64,000 nucleotides of DNA from Kordiimonas laminariae (GCF_023008165.1 NZ_JAKQZA010000003.1:186001-250000); one strand, 5' to 3'; shown: positions 9,026 through 17,878, counted from the first letter of the stretch. Notes: generated by a model from the sequence alone, not told the origin. Program-made: numbers and translations.

Positions 9026-9835
9026 ATGGGTCAACAGCTTAAAGCCACTGCACTTATTCTTGCGGCAAGCCGCCGCGGACCTGCTGATGAAGTGGCAAAA
9101 ATTCAAAACCTCAGTCACAAATGCCTTGTTGTCATTGATGGTATGGTAATGCTTGAACGCGTTGTACGCGAAATTAAAGCTGCCAAAGATATTGACCGCG
9201 TCTTCGTTTCCATTGAAAGCCGCGAACTGCTTGAATCAGTGCCTGCACTTAAAGAAATGCTGGATGCTGGTGAAATCCACTACCTGCCGAGTGAAGATAA
9301 CCTTTTCCTTTCTGTAAAAGGCGCTGCGGAGACCATAGACAATCCTTGGCCGTTGGTGATTTCAACAGGCGACAACGCGCTGCACACATCAGAGATGGTT
9401 GACCATTTCACCGCTGAGATTGGTGCTGAAGCAATTGACAGTGCCGTAGCGATGACACCATCAGATGTAATCCTGAAAGCCTACCCAGACGGCAAGCGTG
9501 CATTCCACGAACTAAAAGATGGTGGTTGGTCTAGCTGTAATCTCTATGCTCTCATGAATGAAAAAGCACTCACTGCTGCCAAGGTATTTGAAGGCGGTGG
9601 CCAGTTTGGTAAACGTCCTAAGCGCATCATGGCAGCATTTGGCCTGTGGTTCATGATGCTTTATAAATTCCGCTGGGCAACTATTCACCAGCTTGCTGGC
9701 CTGCTTTCGCGCCGATGGAACATGAAGCTTCGTGTGGTACGCATGCCATTTGCCGATGCACCAATCGATGTAGACAATCCAGGTGATTTTGCACGCACAG
9801 AAGAGATTCTTCAATCTCGCCGTGCAGCGCAATAA
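9026..9835 (+). CDS. Nucleotidyltransferase family protein (NTP_transf_3-like)
   Basis: 269 residues. The N-terminus has a Rossmann-like nucleotidyltransferase start, TALILAASRRGPADEVAK, with HKCLVVIDGMVMLERVV following. The usual LAGGxSxRMGxxK loop is altered, the double Gly being replaced by AlaSer. ISTGDNALH (about 111-119) is in the position of the metal-binding Asp, and DAPIDVDNPGDF near the C-terminus is the usual closing motif of this family (DIDTPEDL). Likely a MobA-like or sugar-nucleotide-type transferase. It starts 45 bases after the MmgE/PrpD gene and ends before a strong terminator. Confidence 0.78.
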   Translation: MGQQLKATALILAASRRGPADEVAKIQNLSHKCLVVIDGMVMLERVVREIKAAKDIDRVFVSIESRELLESVPALKEMLDAGEIHYLPSEDNLFLSVKGAAETIDNPWPLVISTGDNALHTSEMVDHFTAEIGAEAIDSAVAMTPSDVILKAYPDGKRAFHELKDGGWSSCNLYALMNEKALTAAKVFEGGGQFGKRPKRIMAAFGLWFMMLYKFRWATIHQLAGLLSRRWNMKLRVVRMPFADAPIDVDNPGDFARTEEILQSRRAAQ

Positions 9836-9860
9836 GACCTAATCGCAAATGAATTCCCAT

Positions 9861-9893
9861 AAGCCTGCCTTGGAACAAGGTAGGCTTATTTTG
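9861..9893 (+). terminator. Rho-independent terminator
   Basis: A 12-bp stem (AAGCCTGCCTTG / CAAGGTAGGCTT, one G-T wobble) with a three-base loop, followed by ATTTTGTTT. It lies 25 bases after the stop of the nucleotidyltransferase gene. Confidence 0.85.
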
Positions 9894-9953
9894 TTTGCGG
9901 CTCTTGCCTTGTATTTTTCCGAACGGTACAGTTAAGAAAAAAGGGATAGTCCA

Positions 9954-10919
9954 TTGCGCGCAGATAGCACGACCACATTCAGAACTCTGTACCCAACAAT
10001 TGAGCCATATTCTGTACAGCATTTAGCTGTGGATGGTGGGCATCAGATTTACGTGGAGCAATCCGGCAACCCAAACGGTATACCGATCCTGTTTGTGCAC
10101 GGCGGCCCCGGTGGCGGCACAAGCGGTATTCAGCGCCGCTTCTTCAACCCGAAAAAATTCCGTATCATTTTGTTTGATCAACGGGGGTGCGGTAAAAGCC
10201 GCCCTCATGCTTCTCTGGAAAATAACACCAGCTGGGACTTGGTTGCCGATATGGAGGCCATTCGTAAGCATTTAGGCATTAATCGCTGGTCACTATTTGG
10301 TGGTTCATGGGGCAGCACCCTCGCACTGCTTTATGCGCAGGCATATCCCGCTCAAGTGGATAATCTTATCTTGCGCGGTATTTTCCTAATGCGCCAAAGA
10401 GAACTAGACTGGTTCTATCAAAACGGTACACGCTCTATCTTCCCCGAGGCTTGGGATCGTTTTGAACGCGTTATTCCAGAGGAAGAGCGCGGCGATATGA
10501 TTACCGCATATTACAAACGCCTAACCGAAGTTGAATACACCGAAGACCAGTTAATTTTTGCGAAGGAATGGAGCCTTTGGGAAGGTAGCACAGTAACATT
10601 GATGCCTGATCATGAGCAGCGGTCCCATTCAATTGACCCGGTATTTGCATTAGCGTTTGCACGTATTGAAGCACACTATTTCAAACATAAAGGCTGGCTT
10701 GAAAGCGACGATCAGCTTCTAACGGACGCAAAGAAACTGATAAATATTCCCACGACAATTGTTCAAGGCCGTTACGACGCAATATGCCCACCGATCTCAG
10801 CTTGGGATCTATCAAAAGCAATGCCTTGGGCCAAACTGAAGATGGTACCCGTTGCAGGCCACTCTGCCTTTGAGCCGGCCATTCAACATGAGCTAATTTG
10901 CGCAACTGACGCTATTTAA
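9954..10919 (+). CDS. pip: Proline iminopeptidase
   Basis: 321 residues from a TTG start; no ATG or GTG is usable before the conserved N-terminus RTLYPTIEPYS, and AAGGG lies nine bases upstream. This is an alpha/beta hydrolase of peptidase family S33. HGGPGGG (49-55) forms the oxyanion region, GGSWGS holds the nucleophile Ser118, and GRYDAICPP and AGHSAFEP carry the catalytic Asp and His. Full length matches the prolyl aminopeptidase family, which releases N-terminal proline from peptides in the cytoplasm. Confidence 0.9.
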   Translation: MRADSTTTFRTLYPTIEPYSVQHLAVDGGHQIYVEQSGNPNGIPILFVHGGPGGGTSGIQRRFFNPKKFRIILFDQRGCGKSRPHASLENNTSWDLVADMEAIRKHLGINRWSLFGGSWGSTLALLYAQAYPAQVDNLILRGIFLMRQRELDWFYQNGTRSIFPEAWDRFERVIPEEERGDMITAYYKRLTEVEYTEDQLIFAKEWSLWEGSTVTLMPDHEQRSHSIDPVFALAFARIEAHYFKHKGWLESDDQLLTDAKKLINIPTTIVQGRYDAICPPISAWDLSKAMPWAKLKMVPVAGHSAFEPAIQHELICATDAI

Positions 10920-10932
10920 CTGAGTATCTGTA

Positions 10933-11388
10933 ATGAAAAGTTTTCTACTCACGCTTCTTTCTAGTCTGTTTCTCTTTACGAGTGATCTAGCAGCTTTTGA
11001 TGGTAATCATTCCCACGGCATTACAATCGACCAGCCATGGGCGCCGCATACCGGCAGGCGCACTATGTCTGCGGCGGTATATTTCAAAATCCACAACAAC
11101 ACACACCATGCTGACAAGCTGGTAGGTGTTGAAACTGATTTAGCTGAAATTGCAATGCTACATCGTTCTTATGAAGATGATGGCATCATGAAAATGGATC
11201 ATGTAGAAGCACTTGAAATACCTGCAGGCGGGGACGCAGCGCTAGAACCCGGCTCTTATCACATCATGCTGATGCGCCTCGAGCAACCACTGAAACGCGG
11301 CGAGGTGTTCCCTCTCAGCCTTCAATTTGAAAAAGCAGGCACGGTGCAGGTTATCGTGGAAATCACTGGTGTTGGTGGGCCAAAGTAA
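10933..11388 (+). CDS. Periplasmic copper chaperone PCu(A)C family
   Basis: 151 residues with an N-terminal signal peptide (about 1-21). The PCu(A)C fold is recognisable: QPWAPHT, then the ligand set of the H-M-x10-M-x21-H-x-M type, here around MLHRSYEDDGIMKM and the later SYHIMLM. These proteins bind Cu(I) in the periplasm and deliver it to the CuA site of cytochrome oxidase. It lies 13 bases after pip. The stop is two bases from the convergent hemH stop, and the two gene ends can fold into an imperfect hairpin. Confidence 0.9.
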   Translation: MKSFLLTLLSSLFLFTSDLAAFDGNHSHGITIDQPWAPHTGRRTMSAAVYFKIHNNTHHADKLVGVETDLAEIAMLHRSYEDDGIMKMDHVEALEIPAGGDAALEPGSYHIMLMRLEQPLKRGEVFPLSLQFEKAGTVQVIVEITGVGGPK

Positions 11389-11390
11389 AA

Positions 11391-12401
11391 TTACTTGAGC
11401 CAACCAGCCAATTCTTTTTCTGTAACACTGTTGAGTACTTTCATACCAAGTGCGGTATCATTCAGGCACGGAATATAATGGAAGTGGGTACCGCCTGCTT
11501 CCAGAAACGTTTCCCGAAGCTCCATATTGATTTCCTCAAGTGTCTCAAGGCAATCTGAGCTAAAAGCTGGGGCCAGAACAGCAAGCTTCTTCACACCAGA
11601 TTTTGCCAGCTCTTCAACCGTTTTATCTGTGTAAGGGCCCACCCATTTTGTTGGTCCAACACGAGACTGGAAACTGGTAACAAGCTTGTCTTGCTCAAGC
11701 TTCAACTTCTCAGAGAGCAATCGGCTGGTTTTCCGGCACTGGCAAGGGTAAGGATCACCCTTTTCAAAATACTCATTCGGGATCGAATGGTAACTAGCCA
11801 GAATATGCTCCGGCTCCCAATCAATCTCTCCCAAACTTTCATCAACTGTCCGCGCTAAAGCTTCTATATACCCGGTCTCATCATAATAAGCTGGTACCGT
11901 ACGCACGGATGGCTGCCACCGCATGCTTTTCAGAACATCAAAGGCTTTATCATATGCTGTTGCTGTAGATGTTGCGCTATATTGAGGATAGAGAGCAAAT
12001 AGAACAATCCGGTCGCACCCTTTTTCTTTCAGCGCCTGTAAACCTGTTTCAATAGAAGGCATACCATAGCGAAATGCCCATTCCACATGAAGGCTATCCC
12101 CGAAATGATCTTGCATCTTTTCCGCCTGAGACCGGGAATAGGTCCTGAGCGGCGATTCCATACGCTCATAATCCCAGATTTTAGCATAAGCTTTTGCAGA
12201 TTTCATCGGCCGAAAAGTTAGTATTGGTCCATAAAGTACAGGTAACCACGCCAATTTCGGTACTTCAATCACTCGTGGATCAGACAAAAATTCAGCCAAA
12301 TACTTCCGTACAGCACAGTATGTCGGCGCATCCGGTGTACCTAGGCTAATCAATAAAACGCCTATGTTTCCGTGATTTATCTGAGGATGTTCATTTTTCA
12401 T
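11391..12401 (-). CDS. hemH: Ferrochelatase
   Basis: 336 residues with conserved ferrochelatase blocks: LISLGTPDAPT near the N-terminus, FAYRYG-like segment EWAFRYGMPS, and the active-site region ASYHSIPNEYFEKGDPYPCQC with the metal-binding His. APAFSSDCLETLEEINMEL near residue 270-290 is also typical. It inserts iron into protoporphyrin IX, the last step of heme synthesis. The start is an ATG with AGGA eight bases upstream. Two cysteines in CQC and one in SDCLE are present; whether an Fe-S cluster binds cannot be decided here. Confidence 0.96.
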   Translation of the reverse strand: MKNEHPQINHGNIGVLLISLGTPDAPTYCAVRKYLAEFLSDPRVIEVPKLAWLPVLYGPILTFRPMKSAKAYAKIWDYERMESPLRTYSRSQAEKMQDHFGDSLHVEWAFRYGMPSIETGLQALKEKGCDRIVLFALYPQYSATSTATAYDKAFDVLKSMRWQPSVRTVPAYYDETGYIEALARTVDESLGEIDWEPEHILASYHSIPNEYFEKGDPYPCQCRKTSRLLSEKLKLEQDKLVTSFQSRVGPTKWVGPYTDKTVEELAKSGVKKLAVLAPAFSSDCLETLEEINMELRETFLEAGGTHFHYIPCLNDTALGMKVLNSVTEKELAGWLK

Positions 12402-12552
12402 ATATTGGTCCTGACAGTCGGTGTTCCATTATATGGCGGAAAAGTCCGATCAGATCACCAATTTATTTATTTAAATTTACTATATCGCTTCATGAAATTT
12501 AAACCACCATAGCGATAATATTAAAACCAATGAAAAATGATGGCGTAGTGAA

Positions 12553-12942
12553 ATGAAAAACGACAGTGAAATAACGCGAAAGGAGCTTCTAGAAGATCTG
12601 GACAGATCAATAGAAAAAGCACTGGATGCAAAACTCACAGATATTACAGGTGCCCTTCTCCGCTTGAAAGCAAGCACCGTAGGATGGTGTGATCAGCCTA
12701 ACTGCGGCAAATGCCCTTTAGCGCCGCTACAATGTACATCAGGGCTTGAAGCCAAAGTTCAAGAACTCATTAATGAGCATCACGCCTTGAAACAGGATAT
12801 TTCAAAAGTAGGAAAGCAAGTTTCTCAAAAACTCGCATCTGCTAATCCCCCTAAGAAGCTCAGCAAGTTTAATCTGAAAAAAGCCACAACCGGCTCAACT
12901 CAGCAAGAAACTATTACTGAGGTAGAAATGTTTACCGAATAA
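12553..12942 (+). CDS. Small protein with four-cysteine cluster, unknown function
   Basis: 129 residues, no signal peptide and no membrane segment. The centre has WCDQPNCGKCPLAPLQC (about residues 45-61), a C-x4-C-x2-C-x5-C spacing that could bind a metal or an Fe-S cluster. The flanks are charged and helical, the C-terminal third basic then acidic. No family is recognised. It is divergent from hemH, which might hint at a heme or iron link, but only position suggests this. The 3' end overlaps the convergent downstream gene by 11 bases. Confidence 0.6.
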   Translation: MKNDSEITRKELLEDLDRSIEKALDAKLTDITGALLRLKASTVGWCDQPNCGKCPLAPLQCTSGLEAKVQELINEHHALKQDISKVGKQVSQKLASANPPKKLSKFNLKKATTGSTQQETITEVEMFTE

Positions 12943-14014
12943 TGCGCACGAGCATCGTTCCCGCTTCGCGGAACGGATCAGTTGCTCGGGCCAGTACTTT
13001 TCCTGCATGTGGCGCTATATAGCGCTTGTTTTCACTGCCAAATGCATCATACCCAATAGCAATTAATTGCCCCTTTTCTACATTCTCGAGCAAATCCACT
13101 TGCACGACCACAATACCACCATCTTCGGCATACACATTTGTATAATTGCCCCCAACAAATGAGGGAACTACTGGCTCAATAACCGACCCGGACAAAAATC
13201 CTTCCGCAACCATCAAGTTCTTAAGACCTAAAACAGCTCGTCTGATCATATCTGGCTGAAACACTTTTGGTGCGCCAAGTTCATAAGTTACGGCTGGCAC
13301 ACCCAATTTCATGAAAGTTGTTTCAAGAGTACCGCTCTGCCCTTCATCATTCTTGATAATATCCGGCATCAAGGCTTGTGCCATCTGTTTAACCTTGGCA
13401 TTTCGCATATCCGCAAAAACGAAGAGTGGATATTCAGTACCTGTTGTCTGGGTATGAAGATCAACCACCATATCCGCGTTGTTCTTCAATAGGTTATGCC
13501 AAATGTTTCCTACATAGCGAGCCGCAGTACCACCACCTGTAAGTTTGCCAGGGAAACGCCGGTTCAAATCATCCTTCGCACCATTTGCAGCAGATGTAAT
13601 AAAATGCCTGCTATTCCCAACAAGACCAGTTTGGTTGATACCCGGCACACTTATTATCGTACCTGCCAGAGTATCCGGATCAATATCTTCCATCAGCTTA
13701 TGAAGAGCGCGAATGCCGTTTAATTCATCACCATGAACAGCTGCAGTAAGAAGAAGGGTCTTACCTGTTTTTTTACCTTTTATTACCTCCACAGGGACAT
13801 GAATAGCAGCGCCTGCATTCTGCCTGCCTGCGAGAAAATAGAATCTGTGCCTGCCGGTTGGTAACTGTTTCGCTGCCAATCTAGTAATAATAGGCACACC
13901 ACCAACAATATCGCCAGTAAGATCAACTCCCATCCCAGGCTGGGTGGTTGCTGCGGTTCCCAGGGAACTAAAACAACATATCAATATGACAGTGATCTTA
14001 AACAGGCTTTTCAT
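12932..14014 (-). CDS. Secreted succinylglutamate desuccinylase/aspartoacylase family protein
   Basis: 360 residues with a cleavable signal peptide (hydrophobic 8-22, then AATTQ). The zinc carboxypeptidase-like fold of the AstE/AspA family is shown by HGDELNG (His94, Glu97), NRRFPG (151-156) and VDLHTQ (His187), with a later TYELGAP carrying the likely general acid-base Glu. A C-terminal beta domain with biotinyl/lipoyl-like GKVLARATDPF follows. AstE and AspA act in the cytoplasm, so the export signal implies a periplasmic amide hydrolase whose substrate is unknown. Confidence 0.82.
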   Translation of the reverse strand: MKSLFKITVILICCFSSLGTAATTQPGMGVDLTGDIVGGVPIITRLAAKQLPTGRHRFYFLAGRQNAGAAIHVPVEVIKGKKTGKTLLLTAAVHGDELNGIRALHKLMEDIDPDTLAGTIISVPGINQTGLVGNSRHFITSAANGAKDDLNRRFPGKLTGGGTAARYVGNIWHNLLKNNADMVVDLHTQTTGTEYPLFVFADMRNAKVKQMAQALMPDIIKNDEGQSGTLETTFMKLGVPAVTYELGAPKVFQPDMIRRAVLGLKNLMVAEGFLSGSVIEPVVPSFVGGNYTNVYAEDGGIVVVQVDLLENVEKGQLIAIGYDAFGSENKRYIAPHAGKVLARATDPFREAGTMLVRIIR

Positions 14015-14169
14015 AAAAATCCTTCATTTACAGTATGCTATACAGTATCAGATAACGGTAGAATTCCGCCATTCTGACAGCCTATCCATCACATTACCAT
14101 AGAAATTGAAGCTTGCGTATGAGCCACCGATAGTGCCTAATAATTGTCTGGAATTTTAAAGGAACGGAT

Positions 14170-14811
14170 ATGGGCGCGCATTGCTGCCACAATGAAGTGA
14201 AATTCGACGGCATGGATAAAGCATATAAACGTATGCTAATTCTGGTAGCCGCGATCAATGGCTTCATGTTCCTTGTAGAAATGCCTATGGGTTTTATGGG
14301 GCAATCTCAAGCGCTCAAAGCAGATGCGCTGGACTTTCTCGGAGACACCCTTACATATCTGATCTCTTTTGCTGTTATTGGACAGGCTCTGGCGCTGCGT
14401 GCAAAAGCGGCCCTCGCTAAAGGCATCAGCTTATTATTGATGGGAATATGGGTTCTTGGCTCTACCATCTACACTGTTTTTTACCTTCAACAGCCAGCTG
14501 CCCTTATTATGGGTTCTGTTGGTTTGGCGGCTCTTGCAGCCAATTTGTTGAGTGTTGTGCTCCTAATGAAATACAAAGATGGTGATGCCAACGTTCGGTC
14601 CGTTTGGTTGTGCAGCCGGAACGATGCAATTGGTAATGTGATGGTACTAATAGCCGCCTCTGGCGTTTGGGCTACAAACACAGGGTGGCCAGATTTAATT
14701 GTTGCCGGCATCATGGCAACCTTATTTATTTCTGGTGCTTTCACCATTATTAAACAGGCCCGGGGCGAATTAGCCCATGCGGCAGAACATTCGCACTCCG
14801 CTGCTGAATAA
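14170..14811 (+). CDS. Minimal cation diffusion facilitator-type transporter
   Basis: 213 residues with five or six membrane segments and no cytoplasmic C-terminal domain, so shorter than typical CDF proteins (near 300). The TM2 metal site is SQALKADALDFLGD, with Asp instead of His in the usual HxxxD, and the TM5 site is SRNDAIGN. CysCysHis at residues 5-7 and a His-rich tail (AAEHSHSAAE) may handle metal. The ribosome site AAAGGAACGG is good. It starts an apparent operon with the MFS gene ten bases downstream. Metal specificity is unknown. Confidence 0.78.
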   Translation: MGAHCCHNEVKFDGMDKAYKRMLILVAAINGFMFLVEMPMGFMGQSQALKADALDFLGDTLTYLISFAVIGQALALRAKAALAKGISLLLMGIWVLGSTIYTVFYLQQPAALIMGSVGLAALAANLLSVVLLMKYKDGDANVRSVWLCSRNDAIGNVMVLIAASGVWATNTGWPDLIVAGIMATLFISGAFTIIKQARGELAHAAEHSHSAAE

Positions 14812-14820
14812 GGATTTTTT

Positions 14821-16101
14821 ATGGATAAGCCAACACCGGGCTTCTTCGGCACCAGACGGTTTTTGCCGCTGTTTATTACGCAATTCCTCGGCGCCTTTAA
14901 CGATAATCTTTTTCGCTCAGCCATCATCATGCTTATCACCTTTGGCATGGCCGAACAGATTGGTACCGCCCCAGCAATCCTTAACAATGTAGCGATTGGG
15001 CTTTTCATCCTGCCCTATTTTATCTTCTCAGCACTTGCCGGACAGCTTGCGGATAAATATGAGAAATCAGGCCAGATTGTCTGGATTAAAATTTGGGAAG
15101 TACTGTTGATGCTGGTTGGCGCTTTAGGCTTCTATCTCGGTAGTTTGCCTATGTTAATTGCAGTACTGGCGGGTCTTGGCCTTCAATCAACATTCTTTGG
15201 CCCCATTAAATACAGCATTCTTCCTGAATTGATGAATCAAAAAGAGCTATTAAGTGCCAACGCGCTGATCGAGGCCGGAACCTTTATCGCCATTCTGCTT
15301 GGTACCATTATTGGCGGTTTGGTCGCCACAAGTGAAGGCGGGGTTTTGGGCGTCTCAGTTCTAACGATCATCGCAGCTCTTATCGGAGTGTTCTCAGGGA
15401 GGTTGGTGCCAAAAACAGTTCCAGCAGCACCTGACCTGAAAATCACCAAGAATGTTTTCGCATCCACACGTAACCAACTAAAAAAAGCGTGGTCTGTTGA
15501 TATCAGCCGTTATTCCATCTTAGGCATCAGCTGGGTATGGATGTATGGCTCTCTGTATATTACCCAAATCCCGGTAGTCGCAAAAGACCACCTCCGAGGG
15601 GATGAAACAGTCGTCACTATATTCATGGCTTGTTTTACACTGGGTATAGGCCTTGGCTCTATGCTGTGCAGTAAAATGTTGAAAGGTTCAATTTCCGCAC
15701 GGCTCGCTAAACCTGCTCTGCTTGGACTACTAGCTTTAGGAACAGCACTATACCTAGCTTTGCCAACCGTCAGTGAAAGCCAGAAGCTTTTGAACATAAC
15801 AGAGTTTATGCAAGTACCTTTCAACTGGTTTATTCTAGCCTTGTTACTCTCGACCGCAGCACTCGCTGGCATGATCATTGTACCCATGTATGCTATTCTG
15901 CAAGATAGATCAGATACATCTGAACGGTCACGCATGATTGCAGCAAACAATATCGTAAACAGTGGATTTATGGCTGGTGGTTCAATAATTGCGACGATTA
16001 TTGTTGCCGTAGGGTTAACGACCGCTGATGTGCTCTTAATACTCGCACTGGCAAACCTGCTACTTCTTCGCCCCGCGATAAAATTACATAAAATCCTTTA
16101 A
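14821..16101 (+). CDS. LplT-like MFS transporter (lysophospholipid family)
   Basis: 426 residues, about 12 membrane segments. The start RRFLPLFITQFLGAFNDNLF and the block TFFGPIKYSILPELMNQKEL with ANALIEAGTF are typical of the LplT/Aas transporter branch of the MFS, whose E. coli member flips lysophosphatidylethanolamine inward for re-acylation. In many proteobacteria the carrier is fused to an acyltransferase and AMP-ligase; here it stands alone. The lysoplasmalogenase-like gene 107 bases downstream also concerns lysolipids. Confidence 0.85.
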   Translation: MDKPTPGFFGTRRFLPLFITQFLGAFNDNLFRSAIIMLITFGMAEQIGTAPAILNNVAIGLFILPYFIFSALAGQLADKYEKSGQIVWIKIWEVLLMLVGALGFYLGSLPMLIAVLAGLGLQSTFFGPIKYSILPELMNQKELLSANALIEAGTFIAILLGTIIGGLVATSEGGVLGVSVLTIIAALIGVFSGRLVPKTVPAAPDLKITKNVFASTRNQLKKAWSVDISRYSILGISWVWMYGSLYITQIPVVAKDHLRGDETVVTIFMACFTLGIGLGSMLCSKMLKGSISARLAKPALLGLLALGTALYLALPTVSESQKLLNITEFMQVPFNWFILALLLSTAALAGMIIVPMYAILQDRSDTSERSRMIAANNIVNSGFMAGGSIIATIIVAVGLTTADVLLILALANLLLLRPAIKLHKIL

Positions 16102-16207
16102 TTTTCTGCAGATACCCATAAAGTTAGTGATGAGGGTAGCCAGGGGTGGCAGCGAGGCAATGTACATTGTCGGAGAGAATGATTAGCGAACGGGGGTTCC
16201 TGCTCTT

Positions 16208-16915
16208 ATGTACAATAAGAAATTAAGTCCGCTTAGAGAGAGCATCAGCCAGTTTTTCATACTAGCTTCGTTTGTCGTAGCACTCGTCTACGGTGGCCAG
16301 TGGTATCCACAGGAAGATTGGTGGCCTGTTATTACAAAAGGGGCAACCGTAAGCCTGATATCACTGTTTGTAATTGTTCGAATGCAAACTGTTAATCACT
16401 TCCTTCTATTCCTTGCGCTCATTGCGTCGGTCGCCGGTGATGTACTGCTTGCAATGCCTATTGAGAATAGTTTTATAAAAGGCCTTAGTGCGTTTCTCAG
16501 CGCTCATTTGATCTTCATTGGTTTATATTTAAAGAACAAACAAGCGTGGAGCGATATTTCCCGTCTGCGTAAACAGATTATGCTCGTTCTCTGGATCATT
16601 GCCGTTGCCTCTACAGCACTTTTATACCCCTATCTCGGCGACATGCTTATACCAGTTCTTGCATACACATTTGTTCTAACATCCATGGCAAGTGCCGCGT
16701 TAATGAGCCGTTTTTCGGCTATTCTTGTTGGTACAGGGGCTATTCTATTCCTCATTTCAGATGCTGTTCTGGGTGCTCGGCAATTCCTCAGTGTTCCTGA
16801 GTATTTTGGGCATATTGTTTGGGGGACATACTATTTTGCGCAACTGTTCATGACACTTGGCATCATGCTTACAGATGAACGTAGAACACATTATGGAGGT
16901 TATCGATTTGACTAA
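16208..16915 (+). CDS. Lysoplasmalogenase (YhhN/TMEM86 family)
   Basis: 235 residues, about eight membrane segments. The YhhN pattern is visible: SVAGDVLLAMP with its conserved Asp (about 77), ISDAVLGARQFL with a second Asp (about 188), and the closing WGTYYFAQLFMTLG. Family members hydrolyse the vinyl ether bond of lysoplasmalogens; in bacteria lacking plasmalogens the real substrate is uncertain. It follows the LplT-like gene on the same strand. The 106-base gap between them shows a GC-richer stretch but no structure I recognise. Confidence 0.85.
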   Translation: MYNKKLSPLRESISQFFILASFVVALVYGGQWYPQEDWWPVITKGATVSLISLFVIVRMQTVNHFLLFLALIASVAGDVLLAMPIENSFIKGLSAFLSAHLIFIGLYLKNKQAWSDISRLRKQIMLVLWIIAVASTALLYPYLGDMLIPVLAYTFVLTSMASAALMSRFSAILVGTGAILFLISDAVLGARQFLSVPEYFGHIVWGTYYFAQLFMTLGIMLTDERRTHYGGYRFD

Positions 16916-16962
16916 CCGATCCTTTTCAGGTCAAAAGACTGTATATCAAGGATGCAAAGGTT

Positions 16963-17865
16963 ATGATTATCGTGGACCAAGATAAAAAGAAACTTCAGAA
17001 AAAAGCTTCCACACTTGTTGAAGCACTCCCGTATCTTAAAAAATATGCAGGCGATATCTTCGTTATTAAATACGGTGGCCATGCAATGGGAGATGATACT
17101 CTGGCCCGACAATTCGCCGAAGATATCACTCTTCTAAAGCAAGTTGGTATCCACCCGGTAATCATCCACGGTGGTGGCCCACAAATTGGAAAGATGCTGG
17201 AACGCCTCTCAATCAAAACTGAATTTATTGATGGTCTTCGTGTCACCTGCAAGGCAACAATTGAGGTTGCTGAGATGGTATTATGCGGTTCTATCTGTAA
17301 ATCTATCGTCGGTGATATTCAAGCCGCTGGTGGTCGTGCTATTGGCCTTTCAGGCAAAGATGACGGCATGGTTATGGCCCGCAAGATGGAGCGGAAGAAA
17401 GCCGATCCAGATTCGAATATCGAAAAGGTAATTGATCTTGGTTTTGTTGGTGACCCTATTGAAATCAACACACGCATTGTTGAACAGGCAATTGAGGGCG
17501 GCGTGATCCCAGTAATTTCACCAATCGCTGCAGGTCTTGATGAACACACATATAATGTAAATGCAGACACCATGGCCGGCGCTATCGCAGGCGCACTTGA
17601 TGCTCGCCGTTTCTTCCTTCTTACTGATGTTCCAGGCGTACTGAATAAAGACGGGGAAATGCTTACAGAGTTGGACCGTGAGGAAATCAATGCACTCGTT
17701 GAAGAAGGCACCATTTCAGGCGGCATGCTGCCCAAAGTCGAGACATGCCTGAAAGCGGCTGAAAAAGGTGTAAACGGTGCCGTTATTCTGGATGGCCGTG
17801 TGAAACATGCCATCCTTCTCGAGATTTTCACTGAACGCGGCGCGGGTACCCTGATCAGAGCTTAA
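16963..17865 (+). CDS. argB: Acetylglutamate kinase
   Basis: 300 residues of the amino acid kinase family. FVIKYGGHAMGD (about 30-41), VIIHGGGPQIGKML, NVNADTMAGAIAGAL and the C-terminal GGMLPKVETCLKAAEKGV are classic ArgB blocks. It phosphorylates N-acetylglutamate in arginine synthesis. The N-terminal helix and long form (about 300 residues) are those of arginine-sensitive, hexameric enzymes. Its stop codon TAA is immediately followed by the TGA of the convergent gene; both lie in the loop of a perfect hairpin. Confidence 0.97.
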   Translation: MIIVDQDKKKLQKKASTLVEALPYLKKYAGDIFVIKYGGHAMGDDTLARQFAEDITLLKQVGIHPVIIHGGGPQIGKMLERLSIKTEFIDGLRVTCKATIEVAEMVLCGSICKSIVGDIQAAGGRAIGLSGKDDGMVMARKMERKKADPDSNIEKVIDLGFVGDPIEINTRIVEQAIEGGVIPVISPIAAGLDEHTYNVNADTMAGAIAGALDARRFFLLTDVPGVLNKDGEMLTELDREEINALVEEGTISGGMLPKVETCLKAAEKGVNGAVILDGRVKHAILLEIFTERGAGTLIRA

Positions 17866-17878
17866 TCAGCTCTGATCA
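17852..17878. terminator. Bidirectional hairpin spanning both stop codons of convergent genes
   Basis: A perfect 11-bp inverted repeat, TGATCAGAGCT at 17852-17862 and AGCTCTGATCA at 17868-17878, encloses a five-base loop. The argB stop (17863-17865) and most of the DUF2336 stop (17866-17868) fall in the loop. No clear T-run follows on either strand, so termination efficiency is uncertain. Confidence 0.6.
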
